The position numbers were made by a program, and so were the translations under genes. Positions 7,518 through 16,994 of a stretch of DNA of 64,000 nucleotides are shown here, in pieces (the first letter of the stretch is position 1; each line of letters begins with the position of its first letter). Location: assembly GCF_011040495.1 (NCBI RefSeq), contig NZ_CP049038.1, positions 62,001 through 126,000 on the forward strand, given 5' to 3'. This DNA is from Pseudohalocynthiibacter aestuariivivens (GTDB lineage Bacteria; Pseudomonadota; Alphaproteobacteria; Rhodobacterales; Rhodobacteraceae). The notes below the pieces were generated by a model. It was not told the DNA's origin. It ran no database searches and worked only from the letters and a program-made list of their open reading frames with translations.

Positions 7518-9923
7518 ATGAGTGTCACCAAAGGCCAATTTGGCAAAACAACTGATGATGGTGAAAGCCTTGATATGGTGCCAGAGGGCTTTTCAGGCAC
7601 CGTCTATACCTGTTCAATGCACCCCGAGGTGCGCCGCACCGAAAAAGGGTCCTGCCCGAAATGCGGTATGTTTCTGGTCGCTGAAGGTGAAGAAGCCGCG
7701 CAGGACGGCCATACTGATCACAGCGGTCACGCCCATGCGCATGGTGCGGCAACCGTCGGGGTAAAGGACGGCGAATACGATACAGTGCCGGAAGGCTACA
7801 ACGGCACGATCTTTACCTGCCCCATGCATGCGCAGGTGCGTCACCCCGGCCCGGGGTCGTGCCCGATCTGCGGCATGGGGTTGGAACCTGAAACCGTCAG
7901 CCTTGAGGATGATGGCCCGAACCCTGAACTGATTGATTTCAACAGGCGGATGTGGGTCGGTGCAGTTCTGACAGTGCCGCTTCTGGTGCTGGCAATGGGA
8001 CCCTTTGTGGGCTTCACGTTTTTCATGGAATTGCTGGGAGAGCGCACGTCACTCTGGTTTGAGCTTGTACTGGCCACGCCAGTGATCCTTTGGTCGGGTT
8101 GGCCGTTCTTCGAACGTGGTTATCAATCGTTCCGCACATTTAACTTGAACATGTTCAGTCTGATTTCCATGGGGGTCGGTGCCGCTTATATTTTCAGTAT
8201 CATCGCGGTTGTTGCCCCGCAGATATTTCCCGAAGGGTTTCGGGACGAGAACGGCAACGTGGGCGTCTATTTCGAGGCTGCGGCGGTGATCGTCACGTTG
8301 GTCCTGCTGGGCCAGGTGATGGAGCTGCGCGCCCGCGAAGGCACCGGCAAGGCGATCAGGGCCTTGCTGGACATGGCCGCCAAGACGGCGCTGGTGATCC
8401 GGCCTGACGGCACCGAAGAGGAAATCGAGCTGGACCAGGTGCAACTGGGTGATCACATCCGCGTACGCCCCGGGGACAAGGTGCCGGTCGATGGCGTCGT
8501 GGTCGAGGGCCGTTCCTCAGTGGACGAGTCGATGATTTCGGGCGAACCCGTACCTGTCGAAAAGGTCAAGGGTGAACCTGTCACCGGGGCCACGATCAAC
8601 GGCACCGGCAGCCTGGTCATCGAGGCCACGCGCATCGGCGCGGACACCATGCTGTCCCAGATCGTGCAGATGGTCGCCAACGCGCAGCGTAGCCGTGCGC
8701 CTATTCAGAAATACGCCGATCAGGTGGCGGGGATGTTCGTGCCGGCGGTCATCGCCGTTGCGATCGCGTCGTTCATTATCTGGTCGATTTGGGGCCCAGT
8801 TCCCGCAATGGCCTACGGCCTTGTCTCGGCTGTGGCTGTGCTGATCATCGCCTGCCCTTGCGCGCTAGGTCTTGCCACGCCGATGTCGATCATGACGGCC
8901 ACGGGCACCGGTGCGCAGATGGGCGTGCTGATCAAGAACGCCGAAGCGCTGGAACGGTTCGAAAAAATCGATACCCTGATCGTCGACAAGACCGGCACTC
9001 TTACTGAAGGCAAGCCCAAGCTGGTCGCGGTGCTGCCCGAGAAGGGGCATGACGAAGCCGAGATCCTGCGCCTTGCCGCATCCCTCGAACGTGGGTCGGA
9101 ACACCCGCTGGCCGAAGCCATTGTGCGGGGGGCCGAAGAGCGCGGTGTCGAGTTCGCCAAGGCCGCGGATTTTGAGGCGGTGACTGGCAAGGGCGTCAAA
9201 GGTCGCGTCGATGGCAAGGCCGTCGCATTGGGCAATGCCGCGTTGATCAAGGACATGGGGCTGGATAGCGGTGCGCTGGTCGACACCGCAAATGCCCGCC
9301 GCGACGAGGGCGAAACGGTGATGTTCATCGTGCTGGACGGCACCATCGCCGGGCTGGTCAGCGTCGCCGATCCGGTCAAGGAAACCACGCCCCAGGCACT
9401 CAAGGAACTGCACGAATTGGGCTTTCGCATCATCATGGCGACCGGCGACAATGAACGCACCGCGCAGGCTGTCGCGAACCGTCTAGGCATCGACGATATC
9501 CGCGCCGACGTGCTGCCCGAAGACAAGGCGCGCATCATCCGCGAATTGCAGGAGCAGGGCAAGAAGGTCGCCATGGCCGGCGACGGGGTCAACGACGCAC
9601 CAGCCCTCGCGCAGGCGGATGTCGGGATCGCGATGGGCACTGGGGCCGATGTGGCAATCGAAAGCGCGGGGATCACGCTGGTCAAAGGCAACCTCGACGG
9701 GATCGTACGGGCCCGCAAGCTCAGCCAAGCTACGATGCGCAATATCCGGCAGAACCTGTTCTTCGCGCTGATCTACAATGCGTCGGGTGTGCCGATCGCG
9801 GCTGGCGTACTCTATCCGTTTTTCGGCATCCTGATTGGCCCGATCTTTGCCGCCTTTGCGATGAGCGCATCTTCCTTGTCAGTCGTTCTGAACGCCTTGC
9901 GGCTGCGGCGACTGAAATTCTGA
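7518..9923 (+). CDS. Cu+-exporting P1B ATPase with two HMBD domains
   Basis: An 801-residue inner-membrane pump. Instead of classic CxxC domains the N-terminus has two heavy-metal-binding domains (YTCSMHPEVR...CPKCGM near 32; FTCPMHAQVR...CPICGM near 95) separated by a His-rich stretch. The core has the CPC ion site (C446-P-C448), the phosphorylation motif DKTGT (Asp about 490) and GDGVNDAPALAQADVGIAMG. CPC marks Cu+/Ag+ specificity. AGGAG lies nine bases before the ATG. No CueR-type operator is visible in the 50-base gap after fabI, unlike the second pump at 28886. Confidence 0.92.
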   Translation: MSVTKGQFGKTTDDGESLDMVPEGFSGTVYTCSMHPEVRRTEKGSCPKCGMFLVAEGEEAAQDGHTDHSGHAHAHGAATVGVKDGEYDTVPEGYNGTIFTCPMHAQVRHPGPGSCPICGMGLEPETVSLEDDGPNPELIDFNRRMWVGAVLTVPLLVLAMGPFVGFTFFMELLGERTSLWFELVLATPVILWSGWPFFERGYQSFRTFNLNMFSLISMGVGAAYIFSIIAVVAPQIFPEGFRDENGNVGVYFEAAAVIVTLVLLGQVMELRAREGTGKAIRALLDMAAKTALVIRPDGTEEEIELDQVQLGDHIRVRPGDKVPVDGVVVEGRSSVDESMISGEPVPVEKVKGEPVTGATINGTGSLVIEATRIGADTMLSQIVQMVANAQRSRAPIQKYADQVAGMFVPAVIAVAIASFIIWSIWGPVPAMAYGLVSAVAVLIIACPCALGLATPMSIMTATGTGAQMGVLIKNAEALERFEKIDTLIVDKTGTLTEGKPKLVAVLPEKGHDEAEILRLAASLERGSEHPLAEAIVRGAEERGVEFAKAADFEAVTGKGVKGRVDGKAVALGNAALIKDMGLDSGALVDTANARRDEGETVMFIVLDGTIAGLVSVADPVKETTPQALKELHELGFRIIMATGDNERTAQAVANRLGIDDIRADVLPEDKARIIRELQEQGKKVAMAGDGVNDAPALAQADVGIAMGTGADVAIESAGITLVKGNLDGIVRARKLSQATMRNIRQNLFFALIYNASGVPIAAGVLYPFFGILIGPIFAAFAMSASSLSVVLNALRLRRLKF

Positions 9924-9973
9924 AATTGCGACGGCAGACGATTTAGCCACCCGACAAAATAGGATCTAAGAAA

Positions 9974-10213
9974 ATGACAGAGCACGATCATGATCATCAT
10001 CAAGACAACCAGGAAAAGGGCTTTTGGAAGTCCCGCGCAGGCGTCTTCCTTTTGATCGCACTCGGTATTGGTGCGTTTTTACTCCTGTTTGAACACCGTA
10101 TTCATATATTCGCGGGCAATGGGGTTCTCGCACTGCTGCTTTTGGTCTGCGTCGGGATGCATCTCTTCATGCATGGTGGCCACGGGGGTCATGGCGGAGG
10201 TGACAAGTCATGA
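9974..10213 (+). CDS. DUF2933 family protein
   Basis: A 79-residue protein: a His-rich N-terminus (HDHDHHQDNQ), two hydrophobic helices (about 25-40 and 50-68) and a GHGGHGGG tail. DUF2933 proteins accompany heavy-metal pumps; their function is unknown, but both ends look metal-binding. It lies 50 bases behind the ATPase and overlaps the next gene by four bases. Confidence 0.75.
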   Translation: MTEHDHDHHQDNQEKGFWKSRAGVFLLIALGIGAFLLLFEHRIHIFAGNGVLALLLLVCVGMHLFMHGGHGGHGGGDKS

Positions 10214-10860
10214 TGCATGATCCTGGATATGGGTTGTGGTTCTTTGCCCTACTGAATGCTGCCATTTTCATCATGTTTGCCTTCAGCTTCTTTAAACCAC
10301 AAACGGCGCGTGACTGGCGCAGTTTTGGGGCCTTCAGCGCTTTTCTGGTGGCGCTTTTCACTGAAATGTATGGCTTTCCCCTCACAATTTATCTGTTGTC
10401 CGGTTGGCTGCAGACCAACTATCCGGGAATTGACTGGTTTTCGCATGATGCAGGCCACTTGCCAGAAATGCTTTTCGGCTGGCAGGCGAACCCCCATTTT
10501 GGCCCTTTCCATATGATCAGCTTTGTTTTGATCGGTTTGGGATTCTGGATGATATCAGCCGCCTGGCGTGTCCTTTACCAGGCCCAACGTAACAGAACAC
10601 TGGCAACCAGCGGGCTCTATGCCCGCATGCGCCACCCACAATATGTGGGTTTCATTCTGGTTCTGACCGGCTTCCTGTTCCAATGGCCAACCTTGCTGAC
10701 ACTGGCGATGTACCCAGTGTTGATCTGGATGTACGTGCGGCTTGCCCGTTCAGAAGAGCGCGAAACCCGAACAACCTTCGGGGCGCAGTTCGATGCCTAC
10801 GCAACACGAGTTCCTGCCTTTATCCCAAAATTCTCACAAACCCGCAACGCCACCCAGTAA
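10210..10860 (+). CDS. ICMT/PEMT-family membrane methyltransferase
   Basis: A 216-residue integral membrane protein with about five helices. The C-terminal SAM-binding signature of the isoprenylcysteine carboxyl methyltransferase/phospholipid methyltransferase family is clear: GLYARMRHPQYVGF near residue 137, followed later by EERETRTTFGAQFDAYATRV. Members occur often in copper islands, where their substrate is unknown. The start overlaps the DUF2933 stop (ATGA), giving a three-gene unit with the ATPase. Confidence 0.8.
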   Translation: MMHDPGYGLWFFALLNAAIFIMFAFSFFKPQTARDWRSFGAFSAFLVALFTEMYGFPLTIYLLSGWLQTNYPGIDWFSHDAGHLPEMLFGWQANPHFGPFHMISFVLIGLGFWMISAAWRVLYQAQRNRTLATSGLYARMRHPQYVGFILVLTGFLFQWPTLLTLAMYPVLIWMYVRLARSEERETRTTFGAQFDAYATRVPAFIPKFSQTRNATQ

Positions 10861-10878
10861 GCAGAAAGAGGCGATCCC

Positions 10879-11270
10879 GTGAACGATCAGCAGATTGATT
10901 CAAAACCTGAATCTGATGATCTGGCGTTTTGGTTTCCGACTGCTTACATGATTCTGTCTGTACTGATCGTGATCGTCGTCGCGCTCACCTGGTTCATTCC
11001 GGCAAGGCAGTATGATCGCGCGTTGACCGAGGAGGTCGGGCACGAGATTGCAGTGCCGGGCACCTTTCGGACTGTGGACCCGAATCCACAGGGGTTCGTC
11101 AACGTGATGCTGGCCCCAATGGCTGGCTTCTACGATCCCGATAGCTATGCAGCCAATGCCATCGACGCGGCGCTGTTCGTGTTGCTGCTGGGCGGGTTTC
11201 TGGGCGTGGTGAACGCCACTAAGGCTATCGACACCGGCATCCAGACCGCGATGGGATGGATGAGAGGGTC
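10879..11270 (+). pseudogene. YfcC/DcuC-type carrier, truncated after about 130 residues
   Basis: The GTG-initiated frame starts with a membrane segment (AYMILSVLIVIVVALTWFIP) followed by ARQYDR, the normal N-terminus of YfcC-family (C4-dicarboxylate anaerobic carrier type) proteins. It continues to FLGVVNATKAIDTGIQTAMG. Family similarity stops near 11270 and the frame runs into unrelated sequence, against about 450-500 residues for intact members. A deletion or insertion removed the rest. Confidence 0.65.
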
Positions 11271-11640
11271 TGACTTTTCCCGCTATGGCTGCTGCCAGCG
11301 GCCGCTTGCTGTTCACTTCGAATGCATGTGTTGTTTGGCATTCGGAGAACGGTATCGGGTGCAGAGGCGCGTCTCCTCTGGACGCCAGTTCCATGGACCA
11401 GCCGATGAATCCCTTCGGCTTTGCCGCGCGTATGGGGCGCGGCGCAGAAAGCATGTTGATGATGCAACGCTATGAACTGGGCGATGTGATCCATCTATCG
11501 GGTCAGAAATTGGCCGATGTTATTTCCTTGGCCAAACCTCGGATGAACAGGCCAAGCTATCTGACGCGGACATTCCCGAGCTTACGCAATTGATGATGGA
11601 ACATGCTGATACCGAAATGCTCGGGGTGCCCCACGACTGA
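11271..11640 (+). other. Mosaic of gene fragments behind the broken carrier
   Basis: No complete gene. In one frame 11398-11520 reads as a protein-like stretch (NPFGFAARMGRG, then RYELGDVIHLSGQKLADVI). After a shift at about 11520 another frame continues GQTSDEQAKLSDADIPELTQ and ends with GVPHD at 11640. This looks like the end of one gene with a frameshift, fused to the carrier remnant. I cannot identify it. Confidence 0.35.
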
Positions 11641-11702
11641 GACCAGTTGGAAACAAACCTGACAGGCCGTCAAATTCTACAGATGTGAAGAAGGAGAAAG
11701 AA

Positions 11703-12395
11703 ATGCAGGCGCAAGATATCATGACAAGAAATGTAATCACGGCCACCGCCGATGCCACGGTGGAGGAGGTAACCGCGCTCATGATGGCAAACCATGTAAG
11801 CGCGGTGCCCATCATAGACGAGGACGGCATTATCCTTGGCCTTGTTAGCGAAGGCGATCTGATGCGTCGGGTTGAAGGAGCAACCAGAGCTCAAAAGTCT
11901 TGGTGGTTGTCGCTGCTTTACGGATCCGATGCCACGGCCGGGGATTTCATCGCGATCCGCAGTCGCCGTGTGAAGGACGTGATGACCCGCAGTGTTATAG
12001 TTATCAACCCTGTCACGCCGGTCGCAGAGATTGCACGGTTGCTCGAAGAGAAGCGAATTAAACGCGTCCCAGTGATCAAAGACGGGCGGATCGTCGGCAT
12101 CGTAAGCCGAGCCAACCTTTTGCAGGCGCTTGCCGCCACGCCAACGGTGAGGCTCGACACGTCGACCAGCGACCGGCAAAAGCGCGAGATTGTCCTCGCG
12201 GCACTGGCGCAGGTGCCAGGGCTGATCCCCGCCCACCTCAATGTGGTCGTCGACGGCGGTCGCGTGGATGTCTGGGGGCTTGCGGGATCGGACGCCGAGA
12301 TAAACGCCGCCCGGGTTGCGCTCGATAACATACAGGGGCTCGGTGAAGTTTCGGTCAATCTCGGTCGGATGCCAAATTATGCATGGGGCATCTAA
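11703..12395 (+). CDS. CBS-pair protein with C-terminal BON domain
   Basis: A 230-residue protein. CBS repeat 1 starts QDIMTRNVITATADATV and runs to GLVSEGDLMRR. Repeat 2 starts DVMTRSVIVINPVTPV and runs to GIVSRANLLQAL. A BON-like domain fills the C-terminus (VDGGRVDVWGLAGSDAEINA). CBS pairs bind adenine nucleotides; BON domains bind membranes or ligands. The combination is common in alphaproteobacterial stress loci, with no defined reaction. The start was set at 11703 because GAAGGAG lies upstream of that ATG. Confidence 0.85.
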   Translation: MQAQDIMTRNVITATADATVEEVTALMMANHVSAVPIIDEDGIILGLVSEGDLMRRVEGATRAQKSWWLSLLYGSDATAGDFIAIRSRRVKDVMTRSVIVINPVTPVAEIARLLEEKRIKRVPVIKDGRIVGIVSRANLLQALAATPTVRLDTSTSDRQKREIVLAALAQVPGLIPAHLNVVVDGGRVDVWGLAGSDAEINAARVALDNIQGLGEVSVNLGRMPNYAWGI

Positions 12396-12469
12396 CGTTT
12401 GACGTAATACCAATCCCCGGTTGCGGGAAAGCGTCGGGTTAAACGCGCACCAACAGGATAGTTCTTAAC

Positions 12470-13320
12470 ATGTGCCTTTCGGCAGACGTCAGCTTTGCAG
12501 CCAGTGTATTCCTAATAGGAGGCGGTGTTTTCGCCACCTGGAAAACCACGCAGATCAATATGCGCTATCCGCCAGTTGCGCTGATGCCTCTTTTTGCGGG
12601 AATTCAGCAATTCATGGAAGGCCACGTTTGGGTGGTATGAATGCAGGTGATCCGGGCATGGTCCTCTGGGGCCCCATGGGGTTCATTTTCTTCACATGGT
12701 TTATGTGGCCGATCTGGATACCCTTCTCTGTCTATGTTCTGGAACCGCCTGACAGTCCACTAAAACAGCTGTTTCTCACGTTCGCGGCGATCGGGACTGC
12801 GTTCGGGTTACTTCTTTATGTGCCCCACGTGATCAATGCCGATTGGGTCGAGGTCAGCGTCAATCAAGATTCGCTGGCCTATGAAGGCACGATGCTGCTG
12901 GATTATCTGATGCCGCGCTGGATGACCTATGTGATCTACCTATCCCTGATCATCGCGCCACCACTTATGTCGCGCTATCAACACATGCGGTACTTCGGAG
13001 GGACAATCATCGTCGTCGTTGAGGTCGACATCCTGCTGCTGCGCTATGCTTACATCTCGTTCTTCTGCCTGCTGGCGGGTCTTGGGACGCTGCACCTTAT
13101 TTATATCATCCTGAGAAATAAATGCGTCCGCGAAGGGTACATGGCCATAATCTGCGTTTGTGCCTACTTGGGATCAGGCGGCGGCTGGGGTTTCATTGCG
13201 CAGGTTCAGTCGGCTTCAGTTTCACGCGGTTTTGGCTTCCCTTCGGTCGCGATCTCGCTTTTGCTTTCGAAAAGCCCACCAGATCAGCGTCAGCCCGGCA
13301 AAGATCATCGGCAGCGATAA
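12470..13320 (+). pseudogene. DUF6629 membrane protein, frameshifted
   Basis: The first frame starts MCLSADVSFAASVFLIGGGV, the typical DUF6629 opening, and stops at 12640 after GIQQFMEGHVWVV. The second half continues in another frame from about 12632 (MNAGDPGMVLWGPMGFIFF) through several helices to 13320. The pieces join at GGGTGGTATGA, consistent with one small indel. The end overlaps the lgt pseudogene on the other strand by about 100 bases. A sequencing error cannot be excluded. Confidence 0.65.
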
Positions 13321-14144
13321 TGTCTGACCCATGGTCAGCCCCCAAGTTCCGAAATGCAGCGCATGTCCGATGGGGTTCGCGTCGGCCACGAATTGGATGT
13401 CCGGCTGCCGGAAAAACTCGACGAACGCTCTGGACAGACCATAGCCCGCCAAGAATGTTCCGGTAAGGGCTCCGGGCCATTTCAGCCACCCACGCTGCCA
13501 GGCTAGAATCAGTAGGAAACTTCCCAGAAGAAGCCCTTCCAGCAGCGCTTCATAGAGTTGGGATGGGTGCCGCGCGCACAAGTCTGCGACATTTGGGCAA
13601 GCCTGTGCGGCCTCTCCTGGAAAAACAACAGCCCAGGGAACGTCAGTCGGCGACCCCAGAGTTCGTTGTTGGTGAAGTTGGCCAGACGCCCGAGCAACAA
13701 CCCCGGCGGCGTGGCGAGGGCCAGAAGGTCTGCGGTACCGAGAAGGGGCGCACGTTGGCGGATACAAAACATCAGACCGGCCATGGCCACACCGATGAAG
13801 CCACCGTGAAATGACATGCCTCCTTGCCAGACCATGAGTATCTCGAGCGGGTTTTGCAAATAATATTGTGGTTGATAGAACAGGACAAAGCCCAGGCGGC
13901 CGCCGATAATTACGCCGAGGATGATCCACGTGAGTAGATCCCCAATCTGGTCCGAGGTGAGCGGCGGTCCAGCTTTCGGCCAAAGCGCAGGTCTCTTGAC
14001 GGCCCTGACGCAAATCTGCCAGCCGATGAGAATCCCCGCGATATAGGCGAGGGCATACCAGCGTAGCGCAAAGTGAAAGGTGCCGATCTCAATCGCAAAG
14101 AGCTCCGTACCGATATCGGGGAAAGGAAAGGCGGCGGCCAGCAT
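13222..14144 (-). pseudogene. lgt: Prolipoprotein diacylglyceryl transferase, frameshifted
   Basis: The frame from ATG 14144 reads as a normal Lgt: RWYALAYIAGILIGW, GGRLGFVLFYQP, WQGGMSFHGGFIG and GRLANFTNNELWGR. Around 13650 (GTCGGCGA on the plus strand) a base is missing. The family sequence resumes in another frame as PTDVPWAVVFPGEA, RHPSQLYEA and GYGLSRAFVEFFRQPD. All conserved blocks are present, so the break is recent or a sequencing error. Intact Lgt anchors lipoproteins in the inner membrane. Accessory copies occur in metal islands; the housekeeping copy would be elsewhere. Confidence 0.8.
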
Positions 14145-14155
14145 TGCGGGCGCTC

Positions 14156-15478
14156 CTACATGTGAGAGTGTGATTGAGACTGGTCTTTGCTTACCGGGCG
14201 AAGACGCAGGAACAGCCATACAAAGGTAAAGACGGTTGCCATCAGACCGAACGATAAAATCACGATGAGTGGATCGCTTTGCCATTTCAGAGCGGCAAAG
14301 GTCGACAGCACAACGACATCCAAAGCGATCGCGGCCAGCATCACCCATCCGCTTGCCTTGATGTCCTCTTTCAGATAGCGAAAGACACCCCAGTGGATGA
14401 TGATGTCCATCACCAGATAGAAGAATGCGCCCAGTGAGGCGATCCGGCTAAGGTCGAAAAAAATTGCCAGAAAGCCGGCAATCACCACGGTGTAGATCAA
14501 AGTATGGTCGCGAATTGCCCCCGGCAATCCGAAATGGCTATGAGGGATCAGTTTCATATCGGTCAACATGGCAAGCATACGGGACACCGCGAAGATGCTC
14601 GCGATCAAGCCTGAAGATGTTGCGACGATGGCCAGCAGGACAGTCAGGTAAAAGCCGGTTTGACCAAGAGTCGGAGCAGCGGCTTCGGCCAAGGCATAAT
14701 CTTTTGCCGCGATGATTTGCTCCATTGTCAGACTGGAACCCACGGCAAACGCGACCAAAAGATAGACGATCACGCAAGTGACAATGGACACGATGATTGC
14801 CCGACCGACATTGCGGTGCGGCTGGGTAACTTCGGCACCGCTGTTGGTGATCGTGGTGAAACCCTTGAATGCGAGGATTGAGAGCGCGACCGACGCGACG
14901 AATCCGGTGATCTGCATTGGTTGCTGGTCGGTGGCCGCCTCGAAAGAGATGCCACCCGCCCAGAGCGCAGATGCCCCGAAAAGTGCGATGCCGCCGACCT
15001 TGATGATCGCCATGATGATGGAGAACAGCCCGACGGAGCGATTGCCCGCAGCGTTGACCAGATAAGCAAAGACGATCAGGCCAACTGCAAGGGCTGGCAC
15101 CATCCAGCCGGATTGCTCCATGTCCAGACCACGCAGGAGGTAGGTGGCAAAAGTACGTGCCACAAGACTTTCGTTGACGACCATCGACAGTGCCATGAGG
15201 AGGGCGGCCCCCGCGGCGATAGCTGTCGGTCCGTAGGCCTTTTGCAGGATCATCGCGATACCGCCGGCCGAAGGGTAGGCATTCGACATCTTGATGTAGG
15301 TATAGGCGCTGAATGCGGTGACGATAGCGCCCGCAATGAATGACAGCGGGAAAAGCGGCCCGGCCAGCTGTGCTATCTGCCCGGTCAGGGCGAATATCCC
15401 CGCGCCGATCATCACGCCCGTGCCCATCGCAATTGCGCCGGCAAGGGTGATGCTGTTCGCCTTGTATTCAGAATTCAT
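14156..15478 (-). CDS. APC-superfamily amino acid/cation permease
   Basis: A 440-residue membrane protein with about twelve helices. The N-terminus has the APC signature IAMGTGVMIGAGIFALTGQI and SNAYPSAGGIAMILQKAYG; the middle has LSILAFKGFTTITNSGAEV, the conserved glycine-rich sixth helix region. The substrate cannot be read from the sequence. It starts 12 bases behind the lgt start on the same strand, so it lies upstream of lgt in one transcription unit. The tail (SQSHSHM) holds two His. Confidence 0.85.
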   Translation of the reverse strand: MNSEYKANSITLAGAIAMGTGVMIGAGIFALTGQIAQLAGPLFPLSFIAGAIVTAFSAYTYIKMSNAYPSAGGIAMILQKAYGPTAIAAGAALLMALSMVVNESLVARTFATYLLRGLDMEQSGWMVPALAVGLIVFAYLVNAAGNRSVGLFSIIMAIIKVGGIALFGASALWAGGISFEAATDQQPMQITGFVASVALSILAFKGFTTITNSGAEVTQPHRNVGRAIIVSIVTCVIVYLLVAFAVGSSLTMEQIIAAKDYALAEAAAPTLGQTGFYLTVLLAIVATSSGLIASIFAVSRMLAMLTDMKLIPHSHFGLPGAIRDHTLIYTVVIAGFLAIFFDLSRIASLGAFFYLVMDIIIHWGVFRYLKEDIKASGWVMLAAIALDVVVLSTFAALKWQSDPLIVILSFGLMATVFTFVWLFLRLRPVSKDQSQSHSHM

Positions 15479-15792
15479 CTAGACGTTCCTTTCTTCGGGT
15501 CCGCTCGTGTCGCGGGCATGGTTTATCTGTCCAGAGGCCCTGCGCCCCGGATCGTGATTGATGATCCGCGATGGTCAGCACGAAAGCTGGAACAGGCGGC
15601 GCTAGTTTAGATGGACAGTTCCACCATCAGGCGGCTTCCGGTGTTTGGATTAGCCTTCAATTTGGCGGAATCCCGCATCTCCGTTGCTGTGCGTTCCAAC
15701 GTGGTATGGAAACAGTCGGTGTCTTCCTGGAACCAGCTTAGCCAACGAACCGCTCTCCAACCCAAGGGGGGGGCGCTCTGGAAATGAGGCCT
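15479..15792. other. Intergenic region upstream of the permease
   Basis: No ORF of note. It should hold the promoter of the permease-lgt unit on the minus strand and the end of the TVP38 transcript. A dyad TTCCA-N8-TGGAA at 15694-15711 is visible, but its spacer is three bases longer than in the CueR-type sites of this window. Confidence 0.4.
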
Positions 15793-16479
15793 TCAGTCAT
15801 GCGCCGCCCGCTTTCCAAAACGCTCCCGCAGCACCACGACGAGGAGAGGGGTCAGGGTGAGCGCACCAAGCCCGACAGCTGCCCAGGCGGCGCGCCCGGT
15901 TTCTCCACTGACGGCTTCGTTGCCAAAATGCGCGAGAACGAAACTGGCCGGAACGATTCCGGCGAGGGTCGCCACGGCGAAACGCCAGAAATGCAGGCGG
16001 CTGAGTCCGGCGGCATAGCTGGCGATGTCGAAGGAAATGAACGGCATCAATCGGCTGGCGAACACCGTGAAGGTCAGCGCGTTCTGCGACCCGAGCCACC
16101 CCTTGTCCACCTTGTCGCCAAACCATCTGGTCAGCATGTCACGCCCTAAGTACCTTGCAAGAGCGAAGGCTACCATCGCCCCGATTTCAGCGCCGATCGC
16201 GATGTAGATGGTTCCAATCGTATGCCCGTAAGCAGCGCCAGCCGCCAAGGCGATTGGCGCGCTTGGAATGGGGCTGGCGACAATTGCAAATGCCATCAAG
16301 GACATGATGATGATCGGACCCCATGCGCCTGCCGCAGCCACCCAACCGGATATGCGCTCGCCGTTCAGGTTTTCGATTTGATCGGACAAGGGGCCGATGA
16401 GTAACGCCACAGCGATGATCGCAAGCGCGCCGGAGAGTATCAGTTTCCGCGTCAGTAAAGTCATAGATTTGCGCGTCAC
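15793..16479 (-). CDS. TVP38/TMEM64 family membrane protein
   Basis: A 228-residue protein with five to six hydrophobic segments. The SNARE-associated (DedA-like) core shows SPIPSAPIALAAGAAYG, ALARYLGRDML and ASRLMPFISFDIASYAAG, then a last helix and basic tail. Relatives are thought to act in lipid scrambling; the function in metal islands is not known. A GTG start at 16479 is preferred because GAGGTG lies six bases upstream; the alternative is ATG 16464. It follows a 33-residue ORF by ten bases. Confidence 0.8.
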   Translation of the reverse strand: MTRKSMTLLTRKLILSGALAIIAVALLIGPLSDQIENLNGERISGWVAAAGAWGPIIIMSLMAFAIVASPIPSAPIALAAGAAYGHTIGTIYIAIGAEIGAMVAFALARYLGRDMLTRWFGDKVDKGWLGSQNALTFTVFASRLMPFISFDIASYAAGLSRLHFWRFAVATLAGIVPASFVLAHFGNEAVSGETGRAAWAAVGLGALTLTPLLVVVLRERFGKRAAHD

Positions 16480-16489
16480 GTTGCCCACC

Positions 16490-16591
16490 TCATCGCAGAA
16501 CCAGACCGAAGAGAAATGCCACGGCAAACAGATTGAATACAAAGCAGAGCGCGATATACCTGTTTGGAACCGGTGCGTCGAATGCCTCCAT
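16490..16591 (-). CDS. 33-residue membrane microprotein
   Basis: An ORF starting with ATG inside the stop of the DUF302 gene (TGATG) and ending at TGA 16490-16492. It encodes a short polar start (MEAFDAPVPNRY) and one hydrophobic helix (IALCFVFNLFAVAFLFGLV), then Leu-Arg. The stop-start overlap implies translational coupling with DUF302. Its existence as a protein is inferred from coupling and from the clean helix. No family is recognised. Confidence 0.5.
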   Translation of the reverse strand: MEAFDAPVPNRYIALCFVFNLFAVAFLFGLVLR

Positions 16592-16977
16592 CACGCTGCG
16601 TTGACGGCTGCTCGCATCATGTCCCGGACCTCGCCTGCGACCTTGTGCAACTGATCGTTGTCGATGGCCTGCATCGACGCCAAAGGGTCGATTGCACTGA
16701 TCTCTGTACCACCATCCACTTCACGCAGGATGACATTGCAGGGCAGCATCGCGCCCACGCGTGGTTCGATTCCGATGGCCTTGTGCGCCATTTGCGGGTT
16801 GCAGGCCCCAAGGATGCGATAGGGCTGCATTTCGACGTCGATCTTCTTTTTCATCGTCGCCTTGACATCGATCTCGGTCAGAACTCCAAAGCCACTTTCG
16901 GCCAACGCATCGCGAACACGCAATTCTGCTTCATCAATGCCGACGTCATCCAAAACGCGGTTATAGGTATAATCCAT
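16591..16977 (-). CDS. DUF302 domain protein
   Basis: A 128-residue protein of the DUF302 family (YTYNRVLDDV start, then a central LGACNPQMAHKAIGIEP and VGAMLPCNVILREV). Two cysteines lie in the conserved positions where many members have them. DUF302 proteins are frequent in copper and sulfur-oxidation loci and have no established reaction. It has no signal peptide. AAGGAG lies seven bases before ATG 16977, so an in-frame ATG at 16998 is not needed. Confidence 0.8.
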   Translation of the reverse strand: MDYTYNRVLDDVGIDEAELRVRDALAESGFGVLTEIDVKATMKKKIDVEMQPYRILGACNPQMAHKAIGIEPRVGAMLPCNVILREVDGGTEISAIDPLASMQAIDNDQLHKVAGEVRDMMRAAVNAA

Positions 16978-16994
16978 TTTGATCTCCTTTTTGG

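Noticed and set aside
15694..15711. TTCCA-N8-TGGAA dyad as a sixth CueR-type operator
   Set aside because: The spacer is eight bases where all CueR-type sites here have about five, and no 19-base-spaced -35/-10 pair frames it.
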